Origin: Meconema thalassinum
Lineage: Eukaryota > Arthropoda > Insecta > Orthoptera > Tettigoniidae
Direction: 5' to 3'
Assembly (NCBI GenBank): GCA_946902985.2
Contig: OX336389.2
Coordinates: 1,011,809,441-1,011,873,440, forward strand
Length of the DNA stretch: 64,000 nt
In this document: piece by piece, positions 34,780 to 46,387 of the stretch
How positions within the stretch are numbered: the stretch's first letter is position 1
Layout: each line of letters opens with the position of its first letter
Translations under genes and position numbers: made by a program
The notes under the pieces: generated by a model
Told to the model about the DNA's origin: nothing
The model's input: the letters and a program-made list of their open reading frames with translations, nothing else
The model's database searches: none

Positions 34780-37171
34780 TGAACCCTTCAGAAAAGCAGT
34801 GTTTAATGTAAGATATCTTAATCAAGGGGTCGCGCTCAGTTCCTATGTGATGTTTACGTTCGCCAAACAACATGCTCTACTGAGGTAAGGGTCATAGGAT
34901 ATAAACTATAAATAAGAAAGAAAGGTGGCAAGATGTAAAATAATAACATGATTTAATGACTAATAGTGCATAAAAAGAAATAAACAACAATAAAAATATA
35001 AAACAATCCTCCCTGAATTTCCCATGATAGGAATATCTATAAAATTTGGAGTCAGACGGATCTCCCCTTTATTTTAAAATGTGGATCCTGGTTCCACTAC
35101 CTTGCAATTTGGGTTTTATGTGCGCGTAATGACTAACTACGAGGAATGAGTACTTTGGATGACTGTTCGTTTACAACGGGTTAACAGCCACGATGCTTAC
35201 GAACAATCATCTCGTAAATCAACGTTTATGGATATGGAACATGACATTAAATAAAACCCTTAAAAAGTAATGCTGACACACGCACAACAAATCTACTATT
35301 TACAGGAATCTCTCTGGGGACCCTCATTAGCGCGAAGACGCACTTGACTTTGAGCTGCCAACACGGGCCAAATTGCTCAACACAAACAAGGAAATACAGC
35401 AAGCATGTGACTCACGGGTCACTGAATAAAATATAAACATGGAATAAACCAACAACAACAAAAGCCTGACTGGCTGACATTACTTTATATGAACAAAACT
35501 GCATGTTAAGCTAACGCTTCGGAGATTATCGTGATTCGTAGGCAACTCCCATTTATTTAAACAATTTTTATCATTGATCAGTTCTTATTCTGTATTTAAA
35601 GTTATTACTGAGCCACACAGGCACTCTCCACTAATGACCTGGCTGGCAATCCTCAGTCCGTCTTGTGCAACATCTCCCCTCTTCCTCAATCACCTGCCAT
35701 TGTCCCACTCCAGTGTGTATAAATACCTGACCAGCTGTGCCGTTATCTCAAGGAATCAACAGCAACAAACTCAACCACTTCAAAATATGGTCAGACATTA
35801 ATCAAAATATCCAGAATTGCCCTCGCGAGGTCACAATCTGGATTTGTCATCAAGCTGCCAGAAATCAGTCTACACTGAAATTCCCGCTTGTAATGACACA
35901 AAAAACACACACTCACACACACATCTGGGAATGACAATACGTATATTCACACAGATCGGCTGAATGGATGCTCGCCAACAATTAAAAAAATATAAAACCT
36001 ACGATAGAGCCGACTGCTCTTCGTCACAAATCACATTGCTCCAAAGGCAATAATCTCATTGAATCTGATCAATAATAAAACAAAAGAAATTAATTACCCT
36101 CCAATCTACTGTATAACTATTTTACTTCAGTCCTACTTCTGAAACACCACATATCTCCGAGAGACTTTTTAACCGCATCGCGTAACATATGCAAACACGG
36201 CCGTTCACATAGCTACGTTAGTTAAAACAACAAACAAGAAAAGAACCTTCTACTAAATATATATGCGAGCTGTTTCCATGCAAAAGGTGTGTCAGACCAA
36301 AACTAAATAGACTACGTTAATCACACAAGCAAATTATTTACAAAACAAGATATGTCCCATACACCATAAGTTAATTTATCAGATAATAATAAATATTATT
36401 CTGTACTCATCCTCAGCCAGCCATCCGTCAAAGAACATCTGCTGCCATTTCCCAACTGGATTCTTCTTCTCTCATCTCAACCATCTTGACGGAGTCTTGA
36501 TATTTCCAGGCTTCCTCCATGGTCAATGATGTCATCTCTCGTGCTGATTCAAAAATTAAATTATTATACACTTGATGTCTGACTACTAAATTCGCCGTTC
36601 GGGTACTTCTTTCCCCAAAGCAGTCTATTGGCGAATTATCGAAGATACTGCCCCTACAAATATAGTACTGTGACTATCTAACACTGAATTTAACACTTTT
36701 AATAATAATTTCTGTGTCCTCCACTGACACACAAAATAACAGCCTCCGTCCTCAGACGAACCAAAGTAATAAGCGTGCCCTCGACACACCAAAGTATAAT
36801 AAGCTTACGTCCGTAGACGCACAGAATAATAATAAGCAAAGTCTTGGCTCTTCACACCACTTATAAATGAACTGGCCCTAGGTCTTGATAGAGGGGGAAT
36901 TTATACAAAAATTTCTCGAAATAATGATGGTACAGGAATGAAATAAATATCACTAAACTCGAAAAATCGCGCAGGTCAAGAATATGCCCATTAATCCTAG
37001 AATCGATCGTAGAGATTTTGTCTAGGCGATCTCCCGCGTGAATGCTAGCCGAGCGTGCCCACGCTAGACCTGCCGCGCTAAATAGGCATTCTTCTCTCAT
37101 TGGTTCCCACATTTTCTGTAATTTGGCGGTTTTAGCAGATCGTGGCGTCGTAGGAGTGCCTATTTTCTTCA
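34780..37171 (-). repeat. right long direct repeat (5' LTR, possibly with the pol end of a second copy)
   Basis: It matches 26205-28599 to within about 20 differences. Its outer 300 bases encode the same pol C-terminal residues (PTTPRSAKTAKLQKM onward). Sequence identity stops at 37171. Because a genuine 5' LTR should not begin with pol coding sequence, this copy may be the LTR plus the 3' end of a neighbouring, truncated tandem copy. Confidence 0.7.
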
Positions 37172-39171
37172 TCAGCCACTCACGTTACTGCATCATATTA
37201 CTTCTAGGCGCGAATATCACAATGAACATACCAGAACCATGTCTCACTGCGCGTCGCTTCTATTTTTGAGGCGGCCAACACCTGTCCTTCTGACACATCG
37301 CTAGGCTATTTCCTTTCACAGCTAAAGTATTTAGCCTTTTGTCAAACAGCTTCAGGTATGTCCCCGCTGTCTCCAACCAATGCTTGAAATTTCCTCATCT
37401 CCGTCTGGCTACTTTCATGATGCTGGTGGAAATATTTATTAATTGAAGAAATAAAACATGGAATCATTTATCCAACAGGGGATAAAGGGTTCAGTATGGA
37501 CTGTCGAAAATATTCTGTTTCGTTGCTCAGTATTTAACAGAATTAATGCAGAAAAAATATTCATGTATTCGTGGTAGGACATCTTCTTCCTATCTCCTAT
37601 ACTTATATAATGATATCGTAGTCTTGGTCCTAAATCTTCTTGTAATATGCTTCTTCTCAACTAATTATAATGCTCAGAATTATTGCCAGAAATAAGAAAA
37701 AGTAATGTTGTAAAAATAACACTACATTAAAAATTAACTACAGAACTTACTTGTAGGTGCATCCTTATTAGGATCAAAACCTAAAATAGATCCTCGAACA
37801 GAAATGACAAAGATGTCAGATCTAATCCTCAATTCCATTTTCTAACTACTGAATAAAAATTGGTGAAAAAAAGACATTCTACAGATATGACATGATTCAT
37901 ACTGTCTACAGATAGAAAAGGATTTCCAGCTACCTTTAGTCGTCTTGATGAACTTATAATGAATGCCAGAACATACATCCCTGGTAGAGATTGAACCGTC
38001 ATCCATAGCGTTGAGTAGAAGAAATACTGGCCAGGACTGCACGTAGTCGAACCCAACTCCCCTCGGCTCGAAAACAGCTGTCCGGAACGCAATGTTCATC
38101 ATACAGAAACTGCCTTGGTCTGCTTGATAGCGAAGAGATTAATGCCACCTTCCTCTCTCCTTGAAAATCCATATTTGTAGAGGTAATCTCAGTGTCAATA
38201 TGTAAAGACTGCCTTCAGTCTCCTCTTAAATAGCCTTCTGCTAGTGTAATTCATTATTCAGCAATGATCATTTCCATATGTTCAACTCTGCTAATGTGCT
38301 GCATTCCTATTCAGTGTCTAGCAATTCATTGTTTTTCTTGTAGTAAACTGGTACATTATTCCTTTCATTGTAGTGTTAATATTCATGTTGTAATGTCGAA
38401 TGACCACTGGATATATTATAAGTCTTTTCGTGATAGCAATAGTACTACAGAAAAATCTATGCGGAAAGCAAAGTTCACTCGCTTCACTTTCATGTTGCAC
38501 CAAGTCTATACACTGGGTTAAGCGTTCGTCCCATGCGTATTTCGCCCGTATCTTGCTAGAAAAAGCCAAGACGTACTGCACCGTACCAGACTTTCACAAA
38601 TCGCACCAAGTAAGAGTTATACTCGAAATAGTTGCTTTTGGCCGAGCCAACGAGCAAGTTTGACAGCGGGTAATCAAGAGTCTCTCTCCGAACCGTGCTA
38701 CCACCAGCTGGACTAATTCTACCCAGAACACCACTCTGTCCAGTCGATATAAAAATCCATGTTGTCACAGCATAATTGCGATAAACATCTGATATCTTAA
38801 TATGTGTGTTCATAATTCCATAAATGTCTTCAAATCATTTCTTCTTGTGTTACAATGTAATTCCCAGTTGTCGATCCCCTCATGTATCTCAGTAATGCTT
38901 TATAATAGTGTATATCAATGCCATGCTTCCACGGCAGCCATCTTGTCGAGTAACTGTACCTCTCCCGATCATATGGTCTGATATGCGTTGCAGGGTTGCT
39001 TATCCAATCCCCTAACCGAGCGTCGGCTTGTCATTGCTCTCGCCTGCAGGTTGAAATGTTGTCATAAAAATACCAAATATGTTTCTCAAACATGTCAGTG
39101 TTCCAATACTATACAATATACTGGCACAGTACCTACTTAAACAATCTAAAATCTGAGCAATTTGTGGTACA
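37172..39171. other. unassigned DNA
   Basis: About 2 kb without a recognisable gene or element. Open frames here (for example 38264-38581 on both strands) have no domain signature. Confidence 0.3.
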
Positions 39172-39173
39172 TA

Positions 39174-40564
39174 CACTGAAGAAAATGGAAATTGCAACAC
39201 CATGAAGGCATTGGTCGTTTGTGTTGATTTTCAAGATATGGAACGATGCCATGTAGGTATGTAAACGATCAAAGTTTCAGACCCATTGGATTGTTGCTAC
39301 AGATCTCCCTACGTGATTGGTCGCGGAGGAATCAACTCCAGTATACGGACTCTGGTGTAGCGTAGTTGACTTGCAGTCTGTGCAGTGAAGTGTTCCCCGT
39401 CAAACATGCCTCGACGACAGAGAAGAACACGCTATCAACAACTGTCGCCGTTTGTGAGGGCTCGGATAATTGGGCTGTGTGAGGCTGGATTATCGCTAAG
39501 GACTGTCGCTGCACGTGTTGGCCGACAGGCATCTGCGGTACAACGTGTATGGCAGCAGTGGTCAAATTAAGGTACCCACACTCGTAGATCTGGCACAGGC
39601 CCAGCGCGACAGACAACTGTGAGAGAGGATCGCCGCATCATTCGGATGGCCCGGATGGAACCCCATGGAACAGCAGCACAAATTCGAGCAGCTGTGGCAC
39701 CCCACGTTACACAACAAACAGTTGGTAATCGCCTGCGTGCAACTGGCTGACGATCCCGTGTCCCTGCAGAAGGTGTTCCATTGACCCCACAACAGCGACG
39801 TGTAAGGCTGGCCTGGTGTCGAGAACGATCGACGTGGGTCGACGAATGGCATAGGGTCGTCTTTAGTGATGAATCGCGCTTCTGTCTTGCCCGCAGTGAT
39901 CGCCGGAATCGTGTGCGCCGATGTACCGGGGAGAGGGGCCGCCCAGACCTTATTGTCGAGAGGCACACAGGGCTAACACCAAGCATTATGGTCTGGCGAG
40001 CTATTGGCTTTAATGTGAAATCACAATTAGTGCTTGTCGAGGGCACTGTGACTGCTCGACAGTACGTTGATAGGGTACTCAATCCAGTGGTTGTCCCTAT
40101 GATGGCGAACATTGCTAATGGGATGTTTCAGCAGGACAATGCCCGGGTTCACACTGCACGCATCTCCAGAGAAGCTCTCCACGACATCACAACCTTAGAA
40201 TGGCCCGCCAGATCCCCGGACCTCAGTCCTATTGAGCATGTGTGGGACATGATGGGTCGACAACTTGCCAACCGTCCTCAGCCACCCACAACTCTGGAAC
40301 AACTGACCCGTGCAGTGCAGCAAGCATGGGCCACAATTCCTCAGGAAGCGATCCAGGGCCTTATTGACTCCATGCCTCGCCGAATTCATCAATGTATTGC
40401 AGCTCGTGGTGGGCACATCCTGTATTGATTGTTGTCCAAACTTGCGGTCAGAGGGACCTGAAAGTGTAATAATCGAATCACAACCGGACACTCGTCCTGC
40501 ATGTTAAATTGCAGCAATGTAGCACCCCTCCTTCTGGGTGTTGCAATTTCAATTTTCTTCAGTG
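39174..40564 (+). mobile_element. Tc1-like transposon, complete ends
   Basis: The inverted ends are CACTGAAGAAAATGGAAATT (left) and CACTGAAGAAAATTGAAATT (read from the right), with TA on both flanks (39172-39173 and 40565-40566). Length is 1391 bp, with one transposase gene in plus orientation. This is a nearly full-length copy. Confidence 0.9.
39406..40428 (+). pseudogene. Tc1-like transposase with two in-frame stops
   Basis: DDE-type cut-and-paste transposase. The start chosen is the ATG at 39406 (MPRRQRRTRYQQ); an upstream in-frame ATG is at 39385. Helix-turn-helix segment: LCEAGLSLRTVAARVG. Catalytic motifs: VVFSDESRFCL (first Asp), FQQDNARVHTA (second Asp), SPDLSPIEHVWD (Glu). By my count 32 residues separate the second Asp and the Glu, two fewer than in classical Tc1 (DD34E). 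The frame is intact end to end apart from TAA at 39568-39570 and TGA at 39748-39750. Both could be single-base changes, and there is no frameshift. The protein is about 340 residues, normal for the family. Confidence 0.85.
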
Positions 40565-40566
40565 TA

Positions 40567-41435
40567 TTTAATGACTTTCTAGTGACACCAGACGCAATTA
40601 TATTAATCATTTGCTTTGAATATCAATTCTCAATATGCATTAAAAATAATTTCCAGTGTTTGATCACAACAGACAGTGTGTTAGCAAAGATTTAAAATCA
40701 TTGAGAGATCCGCAGCTTAGCTTGATTTCACATAGAAGAGGCTCATATCAGACAAATATTTACCACAATAACCAGGGGTGTTTATATTAGCTAACGTGGT
40801 CTAGGTGAAAACAATTGGTCTGCCGGATGCGATATAGTACCAAATGCGTGGGGTTGGCAATACTGTACATGATGCTAAAAATGACGGAGTCAGCTGGAGT
40901 TTCTTCTATATAAGTCGTGGTCATATTTGGGTTGGTTGGAGGGTTACAGACAGCGGGGGAGTAAACATCTATTACTATGTCTTCTCCAGATTTTTTCCCT
41001 ACCATTACTACAGGTATTTTGGCTAATTTCAGTAGTTTAATAATTGTTTACTTCTGTTCTGGTGTTCTGTACTGTTACGCTTCAGCATGCTCATACATAA
41101 ACATGTACATGTTAACATTTCAAAATGTGATAGCCTATTATAAAAGAATACGGTACCGGTATAACTAGGTTTAATTCTCCAATGCACAACAAACTTGCCT
41201 CGCATTTGGGGAGATTCGTTGATTAATTATTTAATGAGAAATACCGTTCGTTATTATCTGAAACTTGGAGCAATACATTGCATTTAGGCCTACTCTAACC
41301 TTAAAAGGACTAGACGTGGTCACTTGCGAGTTACTTACGAGCTAATATATTAGTTCTTAGGGCTCGTTATATTATTATGAATATATCGGCTATTTATGAA
41401 ATAGGTTAGATAAAAGAAAAACGTTTACTGGTACT
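40567..41435. other. unassigned DNA
   Basis: AT-rich sequence with no gene or repeat border recognised. Confidence 0.3.
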
Positions 41436-41794
41436 TAGAGCAGACGCAAGAAAAGCTTGCCGAAAAATGCTGCGCAGATCTCCGGCCATGTTCGGGTGTT
41501 CGTGAGTGTTCGGTAGTGGCATACAACGCCCCTCCCACTTCCCGGCAGTAGCTGGCTAGCAGCAGTTCTGAACGGATCGTCTGCCCAGGCTTGGCAGGCT
41601 GACTGTGACTGGGGTTCAAGTGAGATCTCAGCTGTAGACCGTCTCGGAGCGACCTGCGTTCTTAAAGAGTTGAGTGAGCAGTGAGCCCGGTAATCAGCAC
41701 TACAGGAGCCCCGCAATGAACATTAAAATACGCCGATTGATATTGGTATCTGCGCATCGTTGAGTTTCGGCAAGCTTTTCTTGCGTCTGCTCTA
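41436..41794. mobile_element. 359-bp MITE with perfect 30-bp inverted ends
   Basis: The left end 41436-41465 and right end 41765-41794 are perfect inverted copies (TAGAGCAGACGCAAGAAAAG and on to CCGAAA). If the outermost TA is read as the target duplication, the ends fit a Tc1/mariner-type MITE with termini GAGCAGACGCAAG. There is no coding. It lies 41 bases outside the putative left end of the ISL2EU-like element. Confidence 0.75.
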
Positions 41795-42166
41795 CCACAG
41801 ATTGTTTTGTTGGTATGAAGCTCTCTCGTTTAATAGGGAACATGCATGATCCGGGGTTTTTATTTAAAATGCGCTAATCTGATTCAAAATGGCATGCAGA
41901 ATTCAGAAATGTGGTCAGAATGTACGAATAATAACTCCAAACATGATAAAAATCCGAAATAAAATACGCAAAATGTCACGTGATGCGAGTACATGATCTT
42001 ATTGGTCTGACGTCATCGTTTATGTTGGTGGTGTTTAAGGCGGAATAAACAGATGTTGTGCTTTGAGACACAGTACTCGTATTTCTGTTATATTTTAGTG
42101 ACCAGTAAACTTCGGTTCAATCTGCATTGCGTTGAGTAATTCTAAGTGTGAAGTTTTGTACTTAAC

Positions 42167-44712
42167 ATGAATTCAGCGCAGTTAGTGAGGCAGAAAGGTT
42201 ATAGATGGTGTATAGTTCCAATGCGCACTAATACATCGCATGCTACTCCAGATAAGTTATTTATCAATGTTCCAAAGGACCCAAAAACTAGGAAGAAATG
42301 GATTTTGGCGTGCCGGAGAAATGTCAGTGATATATCGGAGAAGTCTACAGTTTTTTGCTGTGAAGATCATTTTAATGTAAGTTGAATTAGTTTGAAAGGA
42401 CTCTTGATCATTTAACCACGTCTGCTTTTCTGGTGATTTTGAATTTGAATCTATGATACTTGAATTAAATTTTGAAATATGAAAGTAATGAACAGTCCAT
42501 AAGTTGATGGAGATTATTAAAATATTCTCCAACCTAACCTAACTTTTAGAGTTTTCCATGTCCCTAATAATAGGCCTAAACCAAGGTTTCACGATCCAAA
42601 TTGATTTCTCAAGTTATACCAATTTATCTTGGCATGTGACAGTTAGGTAAGTAGTTATTGAAAAGCTTACTTTTGTAAACACATTTAGGCTACAGCAAAA
42701 TACCAGTAGCCTACTCTAGGGCCTTTAGGCCTAATGTAACAAAAAGCAAAGTAGGCCTATGTACAGCATGAAAAAGAATTTATAAAGAACAAGTGTAGGC
42801 AACATCTGTAAAAAAAAAAAAAAAAAAAACAATGCTTGTCAGTTCGGGTGGTCTCAAGTCTTATAAGTGAAATATGCTGATTAATAATAATAACAATAAT
42901 GAATTACAATGATTTTTATTAATTACACAGCACAGTAATTTTAACAAAATACATATTCCTACATTAGGCCTACCATACTACAAATAATGGTGATGAGTTA
43001 AAAATATTGTCCTAACTTAGTTCAAGTTACAAGAAAAAAAGGGTAAATCAATAAATAAAATCACAGCACCCAAAGACATTCCTATATTATGTGACTTAAT
43101 GCCACCAAGACACTGTTCTTGCTTGATATGCTAAAACTGTGTGAAAAGCTAGATGAAGTCAAATTCATCTTCAGAAAAGTAGCACATGGTCAGCAAAGCT
43201 TGTAACATTTATGCATGAAAACTTTGTTAGGATTTTTACATTGTGCTAATCCTGTTTTTCCAGCTGGAAAATGATATGGAAAACTGGGTTAAATTCAGAA
43301 TCATTGGATGTCCAATTAAAATGAAGTCTGGAGTCATCCCCCATATATTTAAATGCCAGTCAGACAGGAGGAGAACAATGATTCATTCACCAAGGCCTGC
43401 TGCTGCCAAACGTTTGCGAGCTGAGATGATTGAAGAAGCACTTAGGTCAAAGGAAACACAAGAAATACCCCTATCACAGAACGTAGCTATGGAAAGTGAT
43501 TTTGAGGGTGTAGAAGTAGATACTGGAAGTACCTTGTCTTCACAAAACTACGAAAAGTGTACACTAAATACCAGTAGGCCTACTGGTAGTTCAGATGTTG
43601 GAATTCAAGTAAACCTAGTTCCTCATTTTAGAAGTAAGGCTATTCAAACTAAATTTCCTGTGACAAGTACTGCCTCATCTCCAATTAAATTTAAGTGTCC
43701 AATTCCACCTCCAATTGAAACAGACACTTTCGAGCAAAGCTGTAGTTCTGACTGTGAGAGTAGGGACTCCGATTTTAAAGTCGCAGATGGTGACAGTGAC
43801 GAAGAACTAGATGAGGAACTTGCACGTGAAATTACGTTATTAAACAAAAATGAAGTAGTCAAGGGTCGACTTGAAGTAATAATTAAACGTAATACTAAAT
43901 TGTATCTTGGTTTGCCAGAGCAAAGTTTATATGTACTGGATTTACTTGTCAAGCAAATGAACCTTGAAATGAACCACATTTTACTAACACTAAAACAAAT
44001 TAGGCTAGCTGAACCATTCTCAATTCTCGCAGATGACTTTGGAATTTCAGCCAGTTGTGCTAGTCGCATATTTTGTAAAACTGTCCCATTATTAGCACTG
44101 TGTCTTAAGGAGTTAATATTCTGGCCTGAAAGAAAGAAAATTGTAGAACTTTTGCCCATGCCTTTCAGAGCAAGATACAGTAATGTCCAGTCTATTATTG
44201 ACTGTCTAGAAATAGAAATTGAGAAACCATCCAATTCAATGCACCAAGCACTTACTTGGTCAGAATATAAGCACTGCAATACTATTAAGTACCTTATATC
44301 TTACACACCAGATGGTTTCATTAATTTCATTTCTGAAGGGTATAGTGGTCGTATAAGTGATTCCCACTTGTTTGAAAGATGTGACTTTCTCAAAAAGCTA
44401 CCTTCTGACTGTGCAGTTATGGCTGACAGGGGGTTTAAACATGTGGAACCACTTCTGATACAAAATAGATGCTTGCTGGTTCGACCACCTAGTGTAGGTA
44501 ATGGAGAAAAAATATCAAAGGAAGATGTAATGCAGACCAAGAGAATAGCCAGCTTAAGAATTCATATAGAACGTTTAATTAGAAGACTAAGAGAATTCAA
44601 TATGTTGAAGCCTCATGCATGTGTTGACCATAATTTAATACCAGTGATTGATGAAGTTATTGTAATAGCTAGTGCACTGATTAATTTGCAAGCACCACTG
44701 GTAAGGTGTTAA
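42167..44712 (+). CDS. THAP-domain DDE transposase, two exons
   Basis: Cut-and-paste transposase of the ISL2EU/Harbinger-related type (DDE_Tnp_4 fold). Exon 1 is 42167-42376, ending at donor GTAAGT. Exon 2 is 43264-44712, after TTTTTCCAG. The junction is in phase 0 and the product is 552 residues without stops. Exon 1 plus the start of exon 2 form a THAP-type zinc finger (WCIVPM, then FCCEDHF, then LENDMENW). The second zinc-ligand Cys appears to be Arg (VPMRTN), which would impair DNA binding. A disordered acidic region follows (DSDEELDEEL). The catalytic core then has Asp in IIDCLEIEIE, Asp in GRISDSHLFE and Glu in RIHIERLIRR. Expression would depend on the element's own promoter upstream of 42167. 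Overall the gene looks intact and recent. Confidence 0.85.
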
Positions 44713-45086
44713 GACGAGTAACTTAGACTCATTGAATCAATGAAACCATTCGTATATAGTCAGTCTGTCCATACTGTATATACTTACATGTAGGCTTACA
44801 TATATATGTGTATGTAATTGTAATTGTATTTACATTTTGAAGTAAGTTAAGCCTACTTACTTTATTTTACATATTGGTGTTAATGGCACAATCTTATTTA
44901 ATTTTTCTTAGGAATGTTTTCTGTGGAGCCGTTTAACACACACATGTATTACACGAAGAACAGTTTAGGCCTATTATTCTCATGTTAATCCATTTTAGTA
45001 TATGGTATAATCTTATAGAGTACATATGGGGAATAATAGTAGGCCTATTTTACTACAAAAGGAACTTCATAATATGAATCAAAATA
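44713..45086. other. 3' flank of the transposase gene
   Basis: AT-rich spacer between the transposase stop codon and the nested TA-flanked element. AATAAA-like signals are not clear-cut. No other feature seen. Confidence 0.35.
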
Positions 45087-46359
45087 CCGTATTTCCTCGC
45101 ATAATCGTCGCACTTTTTTTGCCAAAATTTCGTGAAAAAATGCAGGGTGCGACGATTATGCGAAGAATATTTAATTTCAAAGAATATACTGTATCATTAT
45201 TTGCTGCACGGGCCAGTCATTCGCGTAGCGTGAGTCATAGCCCGCAGTCAGAGACAGGGTTCTTTCTTCTAAAAAGGTCACGACAGGTTAACGCTCGCGG
45301 AATGCGCTGACGAAGCTGGCCATTCGCGTCGTGGTTCATAGCCCGCAGGCATAAAGATGAGATTACTTTCTCCTGACAAGATCACGCCAGATTAGGCCTA
45401 TAAACTCGCGGAATGTGCGCCGGCCGTTCGCGTCACAGTTCATAGCCCGCAGGCATAAAGACGAATTACTTTCTGCTGTCAAGATCGCGCCAGATTAGGC
45501 CTATAAACTCGCGGAATGTGCGCTGGCCGTTCGCGTCACGGTTCATAGCCGGCAGGCATAAAGACGATATTACTTTCTCCTGACAGGATCACGCCAAATT
45601 AGGCCTATAAGCTCGTGGAATGTGCGCTGGTCGTTCGCGTCACAGTTCATAGCCCGCAGGCATAAAGACGAGAGTACTTTCTGCTGACAAGATCACGCCA
45701 GATTAGGCCTATAAGCTCGCGGAATGTGCGCTGACCATTCGCGTCGCGGTTCATAGCCCGCAGGCATAAATACGATATTACTTTCTCCTGACAAGATCAC
45801 GCCAGATTAGGCCTATACGCTCGCGTCACAGTTCGTAGGGCGCAGGACTAAAGATTAGATTACTTTTTGCTGACATGATCACGCCAGATTAGGCCTATAA
45901 GCTCGCGGAATGTGCGTTGGCCGTTCGCGTCGCGGTTCATAACCGGCAGGCTTAAAGATGAGGTTACTTTCTCCTGACAAGACCACGCCAGATTAGGCCT
46001 ATACGCTCGCGGAATGTGCGCTGGCCGTTCGCATCGCGGTTCTTAGCTGGCAGGCATAAAGACAAGATTACTTTCTCCTGACAAGATCACGCCAGATTAT
46101 ACGCTCGCGGAATGTGCTAAGTGACGAAGCTTGCCGCTCGCGTCACAGTTCATTGCCCGCAAGCATAAAGACGAGATATTTTTCGTCTGACAAAGTCGCG
46201 CCAGGTTATAAAGTCGCGGCAGCGTGTGCAACTGACTGGCGCATAAATACGAACATGCTATACGACGATTATGCGATGAAATTTTATAAACCTATTTTAG
46301 TGTTTGAATAGTGGGGTGCGACGATTACGCGGTGGCGACGATTATGCGAGGAAATACGG
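45087..46359. mobile_element. 1273-bp TA-flanked element carrying a tandem array
   Basis: The inverted ends are CCGTATTTCCTCGCATAATC from both sides, with TA at 45085-45086 and 46360-46361. The terminal motif GCGACGATTATGCG is repeated just inside the right end. There is no coding capacity. The TA duplication points to the Tc1/mariner/pogo group. Most of the interior is a tandem array. It lies between the two ISL2EU-type genes and does not break either. Confidence 0.8.
45310..46225 (+). repeat. tandem array of ~104-bp units (about nine copies)
   Basis: Each unit contains GGCCGTTCGCGTCACAGTTC, ATAGCCCGCAGGCATAAAGA, TTACTTTCTCCTGACAAGAT, CACGCCAGATTAGGCCTATA and CTCGCGGAATGTGCGC. Starts fall near 45320, 45421, 45523, 45627, 45729, 45912, 46017 and 46120, with one shortened unit near 45830. 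The units differ by a few substitutions, so this is a diverging minisatellite. It is not a CRISPR array: there are no unique spacers. Confidence 0.85.
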
Positions 46360-46387
46360 TATAAACAATGATCAGCCTACTAACCAC

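Larger units (their letters stand above)
26205..37171 (-). mobile_element. Ty3/gypsy LTR retrotransposon (minus strand)
   Basis: Gag and pol lie on the minus strand between two direct repeats of about 2.4 kb (26205-28599 and 34780-37171). Pol order is protease, RT, RNase H, integrase, which is Ty3/gypsy and not copia. No env-like frame follows the integrase. The repeats differ at only about 20 positions by eye (just under 1 percent), so the arrangement is young. I find no target-site duplication, and no polypurine tract precedes the 3' repeat (see the repeat entries and findings). Confidence 0.85.

Noticed and set aside
34780..37171. Possible env gene next to the gypsy element
   Set aside because: No frame with a signal peptide, cleavage site or transmembrane segment was seen; the only coding here is the repeated pol tail.
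43644..44279. 211-codon minus-strand frame
   Set aside because: It is the antisense shadow of the intact transposase exon and has no signature of its own.
45310..46225. Regularly repeated units resembling a CRISPR array
   Set aside because: The units are ~104 bp and repeat along their whole length with no unique spacers; this is a minisatellite inside a eukaryotic transposon.
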